Of a DNA stretch of 64,000 nucleotides, positions 54,674-64,000 are shown in pieces. The notes under the pieces were generated by a model, which was given only the letters and a program-made list of their open reading frames with translations, ran no database searches and had not been told where the DNA came from. Within the stretch, counting starts at the first letter, position 1. Each line of letters begins with the position of its first letter. The translations under genes and the position numbers were made by a program. Source of the stretch: Mycobacterium saskatchewanense. Its GTDB lineage: Bacteria > Actinomycetota > Actinomycetes > Mycobacteriales > Mycobacteriaceae. The stretch is taken from contig NZ_AP022573.1 in NCBI RefSeq assembly GCF_010729105.1, forward strand, positions 248,001 to 312,000, written 5' to 3'.

Positions 54674-57600
54674 TCACGCGGGCGCGCCCTCTTTTGGTGC
54701 CAGCTTCTCGAACAGGTGGTCTGCCAGCCCCCGGACCGTGGTGATGTCGGCCGAAGTGATGCGGACCCCCGTCTGGGACTCGATGTGTGTGCGTAATTCG
54801 AGGTTACCCAGCGAGTCGAGACCGTATTCCGACAACGGATGGTCGGGATCGATATTGCGGCGCAGGATCAGACCGATCTGCTCGGCGAGTAGACGCCGCA
54901 GGCGGCTCGGCCACTCGTCGAGGGGCAGCTCCGCCAGTTCGGCGCGCAGCTTGCCGGAACCCGAGCGCTTCTCGCCCGCGGACTTGAACATTTCGAGGAA
55001 CTTGCTGCGTTCCGCGAAGGACGAGATCCACGGCGTCCCGATGAGCGGGGTGTAGCCCGTGTACGCGCGGTCGTGGCGCAGCAGCGACTCGAACGCGTAG
55101 GCGCCCTCGTCGGGGGTGATCGCCGCGCCGGTGCCCTCGGCGAAGCCGGCACCCCGGCCGATCTCGCCCCACGCCCCCCAGGCGATCGCCGTGGCCGGCA
55201 GGCCCTGGGCGCGCCGCCAGTGGGTGAACGCGTCCAGCCAGCTGTTGGCCGCGGCGTACGCACCTTGCCCGGGCGAACCCAGCAGGGCGGCCGCCGAGGA
55301 GAACGAGCAGAACCAGTCCAGGTCCGCCGAAGCGGTCGCCTCGTGCAGGTTCCACGCGCCGTACACCTTCGGTGCCCAGTCCCGGTCAACCAACTCGTCG
55401 GTGATGTTGGTCAGCGTCGCGTCCTCGACCACCGCGGCGGCGTGCAGCACGCCCCGCAGCGGCAGGCCGGTCGCGGTCGCCGTGGCCACGAGTCGCTGCG
55501 CGACGTCGGCCTGGGCGATGTCGCCGCATTCAACGATCACGTCAGAACCTATCGCTCGGACGAGCTCGATCGTTTCAAGCGCCTTCTGCGTGGGCTCCGA
55601 CCGCGAGGTGAGGACGATCCGTCCGGCTCCCGCGGCGGCCATCTTCTCGGCCAGGAACAGGCCCAGGCCGCCCAGACCACCCGTGATGATGTACGACCCG
55701 TCGCGGCGGAACACCGGGGCCTGTTCGGGCGGCAGGACCACGCTGCTGCGGCCGGCCTGCGGGATGTCGAGGATGAGCTTGCCGGTGTGCTCGGCCGCGC
55801 TCATCACTCGGATCGCCGTGGCCGCCTCGGCCAGCGGGTAGTGGGTGCTCTCCGGCATCGGCAGCTTCCCCTCGGCGGTCAGCCGGTACACCGTGCTCAG
55901 GATCTCGCTGGTCTCCGCCGGGTGGCTGACGGACATCAACCCGAGGTCGACACCCCAGAACGCGAGGTTGCGACGGAAGGGGAAGAGCCCCAGCTTGGTG
56001 TCCCCGTAGATGTCCCGCTTGCCGATCTCGACGAACCGCCCACCCAGCGCGAGCAGTTTCAGCCCGGCCAGCTGTGCGGCACCCGTCACGGAGTTCAACA
56101 CGATGTCGACGCCGTAACCGTCGGTGTCCCGACGGATCTGGTCGGCGAACTCGATGCTGCGCGAGTCGTAGACGTGTTCGATGCCCATGTCCCGCAACAG
56201 CTGTCGGCGTCCCTCGCTGCCGGCCGTGGCGAAGATCTCGGCACCCGCGGCGCGGGCGATCGCGATCGCCGCCTGCCCGACACCACCAGTGCCGGAGTGG
56301 ATCAGGACCTTGTCGCCGGCCTTGATGCGGGCGAGATCGTTCAGCCCGTACCAGGCGGTGGCGTGCGCGGTGGTCACCGCCGCGGCCTGCGCGTCGGTCA
56401 ACCCCTCGGGCAGCTTCGTGGCCAGCCGCGCGTCGCACGTGACGAACGTGGCCCAGCAGCCGTTGGGCGACATGCCACCGACGTGGTCGCCGACCTTGTG
56501 GTTGGTGACGTCCGGCCCGACGGCCGAGACGACACCCGCGAAGTCGGTGCCCAGCTTCGGCAGGATCCCGTCGAGGCTCTGGTAGCGGCCGAAGGCGTTG
56601 AGGACGTCGGCGAAGTTGATGCTCGACGCCGTCACCGCGACCTCGATCTCGCCGGGGCCCGGGGGGACCCGGTCGAACGCGGCGAACTCCATCGTCTGCA
56701 GGTCACCCGGCATCCGGATCTGCATGCGCATGCCGTCGTTCTCGTGGGTCGCGATGGTGGTCTGCCGCTCCTCGGGACGCAGGGGAGAGGGGCACAGGCG
56801 CGCCGTGTACCACTCGTCGTTGCGCCAGGCGGTCTCGTCCTCGTCCGGACCGACCAGCAGCAGCTGGCGAACCACCTGGTCGGCGCCGGTCACCTCGTCG
56901 ACGTCGATGTGGGTGGTGTGCAGGTGCGGGTGCTCGGCACCGATCACCCGCAGCAGGCCGCGCAGGCCGCCCTGGTCGAGGTTGGGAACGTCCTCCGGCA
57001 GCACCGTCTGGGCGTTCCGGGTGATGACGACCAGCCGCGGCGCCTCACCCTGGATCTCCGGCAGTTCTCGCGTGATGCGCACCAGGTGGCGAACGTACTC
57101 ACCGGCCCGAACGGGCGAGTCCTCGTCGAGGTCGCCGTTCTTGGGCGACGTCAGCAGGACTATACCGGTGAACCCGCCGCGGGCGATCTGGTCGCGAAGC
57201 CGGCCGGCCGTCACCGCGTGGTCGGCGTCCTGCGGCCACGACACCGTCGCGCACTCCGCGTCGTGCACCTTGAGCGCGTCGGTGTATGCCGCCGCCACCA
57301 GGTCCGCGGCGTCGGAGGTGCTGACCAGCAGCCACGAGCCGGGCTCGGCGGTCGCCACCTCGGGCAGTTGCCGCTGCTGCCATTCGACGGTCAGCAGCCG
57401 CTCGCTCATCACCCGGGCGCGCTCGCCGCTCGGCGAGACGCCGGTGCCCATCTGCAAGCCGCGGACGGTCAGCAGCACGGCGCCGTGCTTGTCCAGGATG
57501 TCGAGGTCGGCCTCGATCGCTCCGCCCGTCGCCGCGGTCACCCGCGAGTAGCAGTAGCGGGCCGCGTGCACCGGACCGTAGGTCCGCAGCTCGCGGACGC

Positions 57601-60600
57601 CCAGCGGGAGCAGCAGGCCGCCCAGGCTGGCGCTCGCCACGCTGGGGTGAGCGGCCACCGACTGGAAGCACGCGTCGAGCAGCGCGGGGTGGACGCCGTA
57701 GCTCGTCTGCTGCGTGCGGATCACGCTGGGCAGGCCGATCTCGGCCAGCACCGTGGTTCCGGTCCCCTCGGCGGTGAGCGCGGCGGCCAGGCCCGCGAAG
57801 GCGGGGCCGTACTGAATGCCGGCCAAGTCCATCGCGTCCCGGAGGTCGTTGCCCTCCAAGCGGCTCGGGTGGGCGGCCAGCAGCGACTCGATGTCCTGCG
57901 CGGCGGGGATCTCCTCGTCCACGACGGACTGCAGCACCGCGGAGGCGCGACGTGCCTGCACCCCGTCCTCGTTGGTCTCCACCACGAAGTTCAGCGCGCC
58001 CGGCACCTCGGCGGTGGCGGTGAGGCTGACCTGGGTCTCCTCGTCGAGCATCAGCATCTGCTCGAAGCGGACGTCGCGGACCGCGGACGCCTCGCCGAAG
58101 ACGGTGCGGGCCGCCGCCAGCGCCATTTCGCAGTACGCGGCGCCGGGCAGGGTGGCGGTGCCGTGGACCTGGTGGTCGCCCAGCCAAGGCAGCGTCCCGG
58201 TCCCGATGTCGGCCTGCCAGACGTGGCGTTCCGGCTCCTCCGGAAGGCGCACGTGCTGACCCATCAGCGGGTGCACCGCGACGCTGGATCGCAGCGCGCG
58301 GGAGCTGTGGCCCTCACGGCTCAGCAGCAGCGTCCGGTGCGTCCAAGCCGCCAAGGGGGCGTCGACCAGGTGCCCGCTGGGGTAGAGCACCGAGAAGTCA
58401 ACCGAGGCGCCGGTCGCGAAGAGGTCGCCCACCAGGCCCCGCAGGCCGTTGGGGAGCGGCTGTTCCCGCCGCATGGCGGCCAGGGCCGCCACCGTCATGT
58501 CAAGGCTGCGGGCGGTCTGGTCGACGGCGTGGGTCAGCAGCGGGTGCGGCGACAGCTCACCGAACACGCGGAAGCCGTCTTCCAGCGCCGCCTGCACCGC
58601 CGCGGAAAACCGAACCGTGTGGCGCAGGTTGTCGACCCAGTAGTTGGCGTCGCAGTACGGCTCCTCGCGCGGGTCGAACGACGTGGCCGAGTAGTACGGC
58701 ACCTCGGGGGTCTGCGGCTCGATCTCGGCCAGCACGTCGTAGAGCTCGTCGAGGATCGGGTCGACCTGCGGCGAGTGGGACGCCACGTCGACGGCGACCT
58801 CGCGGGCCATCACCTCGCGCGCCTCCCAGGCCGCCACCAGCTCACGGACCGTGTCGGTCGCGCCGCCGATCACGGTGGACTGCGGGGAGGCGACAACCGC
58901 CACCACGGCGTCGTTGACGCCGCGGGCCATCAGCTCCGAGAGCACCTGCTGAGCGGGCAGTTCGACCGATGCCATCGCGCCGGAGCCGGCGATCTTCGTC
59001 ATCAGGCGCGACCGGCGGCAGATGACCCGCACGCCGTCCTCGAGCGAGAGCGCGCCCGCGACGACGGCGGCGGCCGACTCACCCATCGAGTGGCCGATGA
59101 CCGCGCCGGGCTGGACGCCGTAGGTCTTCATCGTGGCCGCCAGGGCGACCTGCATGGCGAAGATGGTCGGCTGCACGCGGTCGATGCCGGTGACCTTCTC
59201 GGGCGCGGTGAGCGCCTCGGTCACCGAGAAACCGGACTCGCCCGCGATCAGCGGCTCGATCTCGGCGATGGTCGCCGCGAACGTCGGCTCGTTGGCCAGC
59301 AGGTCCGCGCCCATCGCGGCCCACTGCGAGCCCTGGCCGGAGAACACCCAGACCGGGCCGCGCTCCTCCTGCCCGACCACCTCGGAGTAGATCGCATCGC
59401 CGTTGGCAACTTCGCGCAGCGCACCGAGCAGCTCCGCGTTGTCGCGGGCCAGCACGGCCGTGCGCACCGACCGGTGCCCGCGCTTGCGGGCGAGGGTGTA
59501 CGCCAGGTCCGGCGTCGCCAGGCTCCGCGCCTGCGCCTCGACCCAGTCCGCGAGCTTCGCGGCGGTCTCCTGCAGCCCCTCGGCGGACGAGGACGACAGC
59601 GGGAAGAGCATCGCGTCACTGCTCGGGCGGATGGCCGCGCCGTTGCGGACGAGCGGCTCGGGGGCCTGTTCGATGATGGCGTGCACGTTGGTGCCGGAGA
59701 TGCCGTACGCCGACACGGCGGCCCGCCGCGGCTGAGCACCCTCAAGGGGCCACTGCGTGGTCTCCTGCGGCACGAACAGTCCGGTCTCGAGCCGGGCCAT
59801 CTCGTCGGGCAGGGCCTCGAAGTGCAGGTTCTTGGGCACCACGCCGTGCTGGACGCACAGGACGGCCTTCATCGTGCCGAGCGCGCCGGCGGCGGCCTGG
59901 GTGTGGCCGAAGTTGGTCTTGGAGGCGCCCAGGACGCAGGGGTTGTCCTTGCCGTACACCTCGGCGGTGCTCGCGTACTCGATCGGGTCGCCGACGGGGG
60001 TGCCGGTCCCGTGCGCCTCGACCATGCCGACGGTGCCGGCGTCGACGCCGGCCGCGGCCAGCGCCGCGCGATACACCGCGGCCTGCGCCTCGCCCGAGGG
60101 CATGGCGATGTTCGGGGTGTGGCCGTCCTGGTTGGCCGCGGTCGAGCGGATGACGCCCAGGATCCGGTCGCCGTCGCGCTGGGCGTCGGGCAGGCGCTTG
60201 AGCAGCAGCATGACGCAACCTTCGCCGGAGACGAAGCCGTCGGCCTTGACGTCGAACGCGTGGCAGTGCCCGGTGCCCGACAGCATGCCGCCCGCGGACG
60301 CGGAGACGGACCTGCGTGGCTCCATCATGACGTTGACGCCGCCCGCGAACGCGAGCTCGCTCTCACCGTCGTTGAGGCTGCGGCACGCCTGATGGATCGC
60401 GAAGAGGCCCGAAGAGCACGCGGTATCCACCGTGGACGCCGGACCGTGCACTCCGAGCGCGTAGGCGACGCGCCCGGACGCCATGCAGGAGATCGTTCCG
60501 GGGTTTCCATAGGGTCCGTCGAAGGCATCGGTTGCCGCGTGCACGAATTGGTAGTCGCCGTAGTTCAATCCGACGAAGACGCCGGTGGCGTCGGCGATCG

Positions 60601-60946
60601 TGTCCTTGGTGAGGCCGGCGTGCTCCATGGCCTCCCAGGCGGTCTCCATCAGCAGCCGGTGCTGCGGGTCCATCGCCGTGGCTTCTTTTTCGGTGATGCC
60701 GAAGAATTCGGGGTCGAAGTCGCCCACGGCGTCGAGGAACGCGCCCCACTTGCATACCGATCGACCGGGAACGCCCGGTTCCGGGTCGTAGTAGTAATCA
60801 ACGTCCCAGCGATCTGCGGGGATCTCCTTGACAAAGTCGTCCCCACGCAGCAACGCTTCCCAAAAGAGGTCAGGGGAGTTGATGCCCCCCGGCAGCCGGC
60901 ATGCCATCCCAATGACAGCTACCGGAGTCACTCCCGCCCTATCCAC
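54674..60946 (-). CDS. pks5: Iterative type I PKS, MAS/Pks5 type
   Basis: 2090 aa. Order KS-AT-DH-ER-KR-ACP. KS Cys in [18 protein letters not shown] (about 178) with [12 protein letters not shown] and [33 protein letters not shown] with [10 protein letters not shown], the methylmalonyl-type signature; [82 protein letters not shown] (Ser near 2040). No thioesterase, as expected for MAS-type enzymes that use a FAAL and a Pap partner. Makes a fully reduced multimethyl-branched chain. The mutAB genes at 17-21 kb can supply the extender precursor. Length is close to Mas/Pks5 (about 2100). Confidence 0.95.
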   Translation of the reverse strand: MDRAGVTPVAVIGMACRLPGGINSPDLFWEALLRGDDFVKEIPADRWDVDYYYDPEPGVPGRSVCKWGAFLDAVGDFDPEFFGITEKEATAMDPQHRLLMETAWEAMEHAGLTKDTIADATGVFVGLNYGDYQFVHAATDAFDGPYGNPGTISCMASGRVAYALGVHGPASTVDTACSSGLFAIHQACRSLNDGESELAFAGGVNVMMEPRRSVSASAGGMLSGTGHCHAFDVKADGFVSGEGCVMLLLKRLPDAQRDGDRILGVIRSTAANQDGHTPNIAMPSGEAQAAVYRAALAAAGVDAGTVGMVEAHGTGTPVGDPIEYASTAEVYGKDNPCVLGASKTNFGHTQAAAGALGTMKAVLCVQHGVVPKNLHFEALPDEMARLETGLFVPQETTQWPLEGAQPRRAAVSAYGISGTNVHAIIEQAPEPLVRNGAAIRPSSDAMLFPLSSSSAEGLQETAAKLADWVEAQARSLATPDLAYTLARKRGHRSVRTAVLARDNAELLGALREVANGDAIYSEVVGQEERGPVWVFSGQGSQWAAMGADLLANEPTFAATIAEIEPLIAGESGFSVTEALTAPEKVTGIDRVQPTIFAMQVALAATMKTYGVQPGAVIGHSMGESAAAVVAGALSLEDGVRVICRRSRLMTKIAGSGAMASVELPAQQVLSELMARGVNDAVVAVVASPQSTVIGGATDTVRELVAAWEAREVMAREVAVDVASHSPQVDPILDELYDVLAEIEPQTPEVPYYSATSFDPREEPYCDANYWVDNLRHTVRFSAAVQAALEDGFRVFGELSPHPLLTHAVDQTARSLDMTVAALAAMRREQPLPNGLRGLVGDLFATGASVDFSVLYPSGHLVDAPLAAWTHRTLLLSREGHSSRALRSSVAVHPLMGQHVRLPEEPERHVWQADIGTGTLPWLGDHQVHGTATLPGAAYCEMALAAARTVFGEASAVRDVRFEQMLMLDEETQVSLTATAEVPGALNFVVETNEDGVQARRASAVLQSVVDEEIPAAQDIESLLAAHPSRLEGNDLRDAMDLAGIQYGPAFAGLAAALTAEGTGTTVLAEIGLPSVIRTQQTSYGVHPALLDACFQSVAAHPSVASASLGGLLLPLGVRELRTYGPVHAARYCYSRVTAATGGAIEADLDILDKHGAVLLTVRGLQMGTGVSPSGERARVMSERLLTVEWQQRQLPEVATAEPGSWLLVSTSDAADLVAAAYTDALKVHDAECATVSWPQDADHAVTAGRLRDQIARGGFTGIVLLTSPKNGDLDEDSPVRAGEYVRHLVRITRELPEIQGEAPRLVVITRNAQTVLPEDVPNLDQGGLRGLLRVIGAEHPHLHTTHIDVDEVTGADQVVRQLLLVGPDEDETAWRNDEWYTARLCPSPLRPEERQTTIATHENDGMRMQIRMPGDLQTMEFAAFDRVPPGPGEIEVAVTASSINFADVLNAFGRYQSLDGILPKLGTDFAGVVSAVGPDVTNHKVGDHVGGMSPNGCWATFVTCDARLATKLPEGLTDAQAAAVTTAHATAWYGLNDLARIKAGDKVLIHSGTGGVGQAAIAIARAAGAEIFATAGSEGRRQLLRDMGIEHVYDSRSIEFADQIRRDTDGYGVDIVLNSVTGAAQLAGLKLLALGGRFVEIGKRDIYGDTKLGLFPFRRNLAFWGVDLGLMSVSHPAETSEILSTVYRLTAEGKLPMPESTHYPLAEAATAIRVMSAAEHTGKLILDIPQAGRSSVVLPPEQAPVFRRDGSYIITGGLGGLGLFLAEKMAAAGAGRIVLTSRSEPTQKALETIELVRAIGSDVIVECGDIAQADVAQRLVATATATGLPLRGVLHAAAVVEDATLTNITDELVDRDWAPKVYGAWNLHEATASADLDWFCSFSSAAALLGSPGQGAYAAANSWLDAFTHWRRAQGLPATAIAWGAWGEIGRGAGFAEGTGAAITPDEGAYAFESLLRHDRAYTGYTPLIGTPWISSFAERSKFLEMFKSAGEKRSGSGKLRAELAELPLDEWPSRLRRLLAEQIGLILRRNIDPDHPLSEYGLDSLGNLELRTHIESQTGVRITSADITTVRGLADHLFEKLAPKEGAPA

Positions 60947-61851
60947 TTTCCTTCACCTCTCCTTGCCTATCCCCAAGTTCCTATCACTGCTGCCAGCTCT
61001 TATCAGGGCTTCGGAAAATATCGCCGAGTTTTTTTGTCACACCTGCGAAGTGCCGCGACGTCGCGGGAAAAACTCACCGACCCCCCTATCGAACCGGACC
61101 GTAAGAAGCTGGCGCGATCAGCAGCGTAGCGGCTTAGCTCGGCACGTGTGGAAAAATCGGGCGGACGTACAAAAATTTAACAAGCTGCCGACGACCGGCG
61201 GGCAGCTCAGAGCCCATATTTGGTTGCTTGATCACCGCCTCCCAACCGCTACCTTCGCGTTACACTCGCGTTATAGTCGCAGCTTAGAGCCGTTGTGCCG
61301 CAAGGGCGTCCGCGTTGTCAGCGTCCCGCGTTAACTTTTGCTCGCCGGAGGGTACCGGGCGGGATATCGGCGGAGCGGCGATGTGACGCAGAACACCCCC
61401 GTCCGTCATGAAACGACGTCACGGCGCTGCGAGTGCCTAGGTTTGCTAACCGACGGCCCGGGAAGGGCCGAAAAGGGCTAGGCAGCAGTAATTAGACACG
61501 CGTGTAAACACTGCGTCAGAGATGCCTAATGACGTCATGTTAGAGCTTTGTGCGAATCCCCGTGCGGGAATCGATGAAATCTTTGCGATCGCAAGTTAAG
61601 CGGCATCCCACGGGCGCACGGGACGTCAGAGTGTGGTGCGTGCGCCCGGCCGTCGGGAGTCCGGCGGGTCGGTCGGTCGCGAGGGTAAGCGCCTAGCAGC
61701 CAATCGCTTTCGCGCCACAGATTCCTGCTGCCGCCTTCGGGGTGGGCTTTCGCATTGCGGCCCACGGCGTTTGGCCTGGCGTCCGGTGATGGCGTGCACC
61801 GCCCGACAGTTGTGGCTTCCCGAGGGCGTTGGTACGCGGAATGCTCGAGGC
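60947..61851. other. Long divergent intergenic region
   Basis: About 900 bp between pks5 and the AhpD-like gene. In M. tuberculosis fadD24 and adh lie here; neither is present. TGACGTCA palindrome near 61528-61535. The frame upstream of 61852 is open but irregular. It should hold the pks5 promoter and that of the downstream genes. Confidence 0.45.
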
Positions 61852-62424
61852 ATGACAACACCGCGAGTACCACCGTTGCCGCTCGACGAGGCCAAGGCCG
61901 CCGCTGACGAGGCCGCCGTACCCGACTATATGGCCGAGCTCAGCATCTTCCAGGTGCTGCTGAACCATCCGCCGCTGGCGCGTGCCATCAACGACCTGCT
62001 CGCCACCATGCTGTGGCACGGCTCGCTCGACCCCCGGCTGCGGGAGCTGGCGATCATGCGGATCGGCTGGCTCACCGGATGCGACTACGAGTGGACGCAG
62101 CACTGGCGCGTCGCGTCGCGGTTGGGCGTGACGCCCGACGATCTGCTGGGTGTGCGCGACTGGCCGTCCCATGACGGATTCGGGGCGGCCGAACGGGCGG
62201 TGCTGGCGGCCACCGACGACGTGGTACTCGACGGCGTGGTGAGCGAGCGCAGCTGGGCCGCCTGTGAACGTGAATTGCTAGGTGAGAGCACGGTTCTCCT
62301 CGAGCTCGTCACCGCCATCGGGGCGTGGCGCATGGTGGCCTCGCTGTTGCGTAGCCTTCGGGTCCCCCTGGAGGAGGGGGTGTCGAGTTGGCCGCCGGAC
62401 GGCCGCGCGCCGAACGTGGACTGA
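61852..62424 (+). CDS. AhpD/carboxymuconolactone-decarboxylase-like protein
   Basis: 190 aa from ATG 61852 (MTTPRVPPLPLDEAKAAADE); the open frame starts at 61633 but the earlier part is unlike the family. LRELAIMRIGWLTGCDYEWTQHWRVAS is the CMD/AhpD-like active-site region. Only one Cys (CDYEWTQH) is seen where AhpD has C-x-x-C, so peroxidase activity is doubtful. Position and length match Rv1531. Function unknown; possibly oxidative metabolism with the downstream nitronate monooxygenase. Confidence 0.85.
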   Translation: MTTPRVPPLPLDEAKAAADEAAVPDYMAELSIFQVLLNHPPLARAINDLLATMLWHGSLDPRLRELAIMRIGWLTGCDYEWTQHWRVASRLGVTPDDLLGVRDWPSHDGFGAAERAVLAATDDVVLDGVVSERSWAACERELLGESTVLLELVTAIGAWRMVASLLRSLRVPLEEGVSSWPPDGRAPNVD

Positions 62425-62499
62425 CGGAGCGTGGATGGGTCGCGAAAGCATCCGCGGCGCGGCCGGGTGCGCCGCGCGTGCCGATGGCGCCCGCAGCGG

Positions 62500-62517
62500 T
62501 GATTGACTTATCAATCA
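62500..62517. promoter_or_regulatory. 18-bp palindromic operator before the oxidase gene
   Basis: TGATTGA-CTTA-TCAATCA, a perfect 7-4-7 inverted repeat, 21 bp before ATG 62539 and just upstream of the likely transcription start. The TetR gene is the second gene of this unit, so autoregulation of 62539-64000 is likely. Confidence 0.6.
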
Positions 62518-62538
62518 GTAACTCCTAGCGTCGTGCGA

Positions 62539-63663
62539 ATGCGTACCCGAGTCGCCGAAATGCTTGGTGTCGAGTTCCCGATCTGCGCCTTCAGCCACTG
62601 CCGCGACGTCGTCGCCGCCGTGACCAACGCGGGCGGCTTCGGAATCCTCGGCGCCGTCGCCCACAGCCCCAAGCGGCTGGAGAGCGAGCTGGCCTGGATC
62701 GAGGAGCAGACGGGCGGTAAGCCTTATGGGGTCGACCTGCTGCTGCCACCCAAGTATGTTGGCGCCGAACGGGGCGGGATCGACGGCAAACAGGCGCGCG
62801 AGCTGCTGCCCGAGGAGCACCGCGCCTTCGTGGACGACCTGTTGGACCGGTACGGGGTCGCGGCGCCCGCCGACGAACGGCGCGCGTCGTCCGGTGGGCT
62901 CAACATCTCACCCAAGGGGTACGAACCGCTGCTCGAGGTGGCCTTCGCGCACGACATCCGGCTGATCGCCAGCGCGCTCGGGCCGCCGCCGGCCGACCTC
63001 GTCGAGCGCGCCCACGACCGTGACGTGCTGGTGGCGGCCCTGGCCGGGACCACGCGTCACGCCCAGCGGCACGCGGCGGCCGGGGTGGACCTGATCGTCG
63101 CGCAGGGGACCGAGGCCGGCGGCCACACCGGCGAGGTGTCGACCATGGTCCTGGTTCCCGAGGTGGTCGATGCCGTCGCGCCCGTTCCGGTGGTTGCCGC
63201 GGGCGGAATCGCCCGCGGCCGCCAGGTCGCCGCGGCCCTGGCGCTGGGGGCGGAGGGCGTGTGGTGCGGGTCGGTCTGGCTGACCACCGAAGAGGCCGAG
63301 ACGACCCCCGTGGTCAAGGAGAAGTTCCTGGCCGCCAGCTCGTCCGACACCGTGCGGTCGCGGTCGATGACGGGGAAGCCCGCGCGGATGTTGCGCACGG
63401 CTTGGACGGAGGAGTGGGAGCGGCCCGATACCCCCGCCCCGTTGGGCATGCCGCTGCAAAGCGCCCTGGTCAACGAGCCCCAGGTGCGCATCAACCAGGC
63501 CGCCGGCCACCCGGAGGCCAAGGCCCGCGACCTGGCCACCTACTTCGTCGGGCAGGTGGTCGGGTCCCTCGACCGCGTCCGGCCCACTCGCGCGGTCGTG
63601 CTCGACATGGTCGAGGAGTTCATCGACACCATCGGGAAGCTCGACAGCCTGGTCGAGAGATGA
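62539..63663 (+). CDS. Nitronate monooxygenase / 2-nitropropane dioxygenase-like
   Basis: 374 aa from ATG 62539 (MRTRVAEMLGVEFPICAFSH); upstream TTG and GTG codons in frame would overlap the operator. FMN-binding TIM barrel of the NMO/NPD family: AVTNAGGFGILGAVAH, GVDLIVAQGTEAGGHTGEVS (the substrate and FMN-contact segment with the active-site His), VPVVAAGGIARGRQVAAALA and LGAEGVWCGSVWL phosphate-binding motif. Corresponds to Rv1533. Catalyses oxidation of nitronates or related enolates; physiological substrate unknown. Overlaps the TetR gene by 4 bp. Confidence 0.92.
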   Translation: MRTRVAEMLGVEFPICAFSHCRDVVAAVTNAGGFGILGAVAHSPKRLESELAWIEEQTGGKPYGVDLLLPPKYVGAERGGIDGKQARELLPEEHRAFVDDLLDRYGVAAPADERRASSGGLNISPKGYEPLLEVAFAHDIRLIASALGPPPADLVERAHDRDVLVAALAGTTRHAQRHAAAGVDLIVAQGTEAGGHTGEVSTMVLVPEVVDAVAPVPVVAAGGIARGRQVAAALALGAEGVWCGSVWLTTEEAETTPVVKEKFLAASSSDTVRSRSMTGKPARMLRTAWTEEWERPDTPAPLGMPLQSALVNEPQVRINQAAGHPEAKARDLATYFVGQVVGSLDRVRPTRAVVLDMVEEFIDTIGKLDSLVER

Positions 63664-64000
63664 GCGCCGGCGTCCGGCGGCGCCGCGCGGTGAGCGAGGA
63701 GGACAAGTCGCAGCGGCGCGACCAGATCATGGCGGCGGCCAAAGATGTGTTCGCGCGCAAGGGTTTTCATGACACGACGATCGCCGACATTGCCAAGCAG
63801 GCGGGCCTGGCCTACGGCTCGGTCTACTGGTACTTCGAGTCGAAGGACGAGTTGTTCCACGCGTTGATGGCTGTCGAGGAGACCGCCCTGCGCGACCACA
63901 TCGCCTCGGCGCTGGCCGGACTCGCCGGAACCAACGGGCGCGAGGCCACGCTGCGTGCCCTGCTGGAACGCTCCGTGCTTGCGACACTGGAGTTCTTCGA
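63660..64000 (+). CDS. TetR-family regulator, cut by window end
   Basis: ATG 63660 overlaps the previous stop. The N-terminal HTH (IMAAAKDVFARKGFHDTTIA, then IAKQAGLAYGSVYWYFESKD) is of TetR type. The ligand-binding domain begins and continues past the window. Corresponds to Rv1534. Likely represses its own unit through the palindrome at 62500. Confidence 0.93.
   Translation, partial: MSAGVRRRRAVSEEDKSQRRDQIMAAAKDVFARKGFHDTTIADIAKQAGLAYGSVYWYFESKDELFHALMAVEETALRDHIASALAGLAGTNGREATLRALLERSVLATLEFF

Noticed and set aside
55073..61129. 2018-codon open frame on the plus strand opposite pks5
   Set aside because: It is a shadow of the GC-rich pks5 coding strand; the translation is Arg/Gly/His-rich and has no domain, while the minus strand shows clear PKS motifs.

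Overview
The window is from a high-GC mycobacterium, most likely a slow-growing nontuberculous species. From memory of the M. tuberculosis map, the order NfeD/SPFH - DoxX-like - TVP38 - mutA/mutB - meaB - LipL-like - surface-glycan genes - MmpL12-like - UGT-type glycosyltransferase - Pap - Pks5-like - AhpD-like - nitronate monooxygenase - TetR follows Rv1487 to Rv1534. Large accessory insertions interrupt that backbone. Orthology statements rest on recognised protein sequence and gene order, not on a search.

Region 1 (1-16 kb). After the NfeD/SPFH pair and a DoxX-like gene comes an insertion absent from the tuberculosis backbone. It holds a broken IS110 transposase, a GntR fragment, and two tandem copies of a four-gene operon. 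The operon encodes nicotinamide phosphoribosyltransferase (NadV/NAMPT), an orotidine-5'-phosphate-decarboxylase-fold protein, a stand-alone CinA C-terminal (PncC-like) domain and a HAD phosphatase. Copy A (about 4.3-6.7 kb) is decayed at both ends but keeps its two middle genes; copy B (about 7.2-10.95 kb) is complete. Both copies carry the same leader: a -10 box at leaderless distance from an ATG, a conserved cysteine-rich small ORF, competing RNA pairings, and a hairpin followed by a U-rich run just before nadV. This looks like a leaderless cysteine-codon attenuator controlling pyridine-nucleotide genes, and it is the main candidate for an undescribed system here. Next come an MHS-type transporter and a two-component system among three genes for proline-rich envelope proteins, with matching 11-bp-period boxes.

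Region 2 (16-24.7 kb). TVP38-type membrane protein, the methylmalonyl-CoA mutase subunits mutA and mutB, the chaperone GTPase meaB, a LipL-like serine hydrolase and a sulfotransferase. mutAB can supply methylmalonyl-CoA, which the AT-domain signature of the PKS at 54.7-60.9 kb suggests it uses.

Region 3 (25-46.4 kb). A surface-glycan block: a membrane-protein pseudogene split by an IS3-family element with clear ends and a CCA target duplication, GtrA, several methyltransferases, a UDP-sugar dehydrogenase and an epimerase, a methyltransferase-GT2 fusion, two large polytopic membrane proteins (one frameshifted at a G7 run), GT2 enzymes, an RgpF-like protein with a rearranged duplicate containing a micro-inversion, and a DrrABC-like exporter.

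Region 4 (46.6-64 kb). A lipooligosaccharide-type acyl-lipid locus: a chimeric ORF joining a methyltransferase N-terminus to the C-terminal part of a fatty acyl-AMP ligase, MmpL, UGT-type glycosyltransferase, full-length Pap acyltransferase and a MAS/Pks5-type PKS. It is followed by an AhpD-like protein, a nitronate monooxygenase and a TetR regulator cut by the window edge. The broken FAAL suggests the acylated product may no longer be made from this locus alone.
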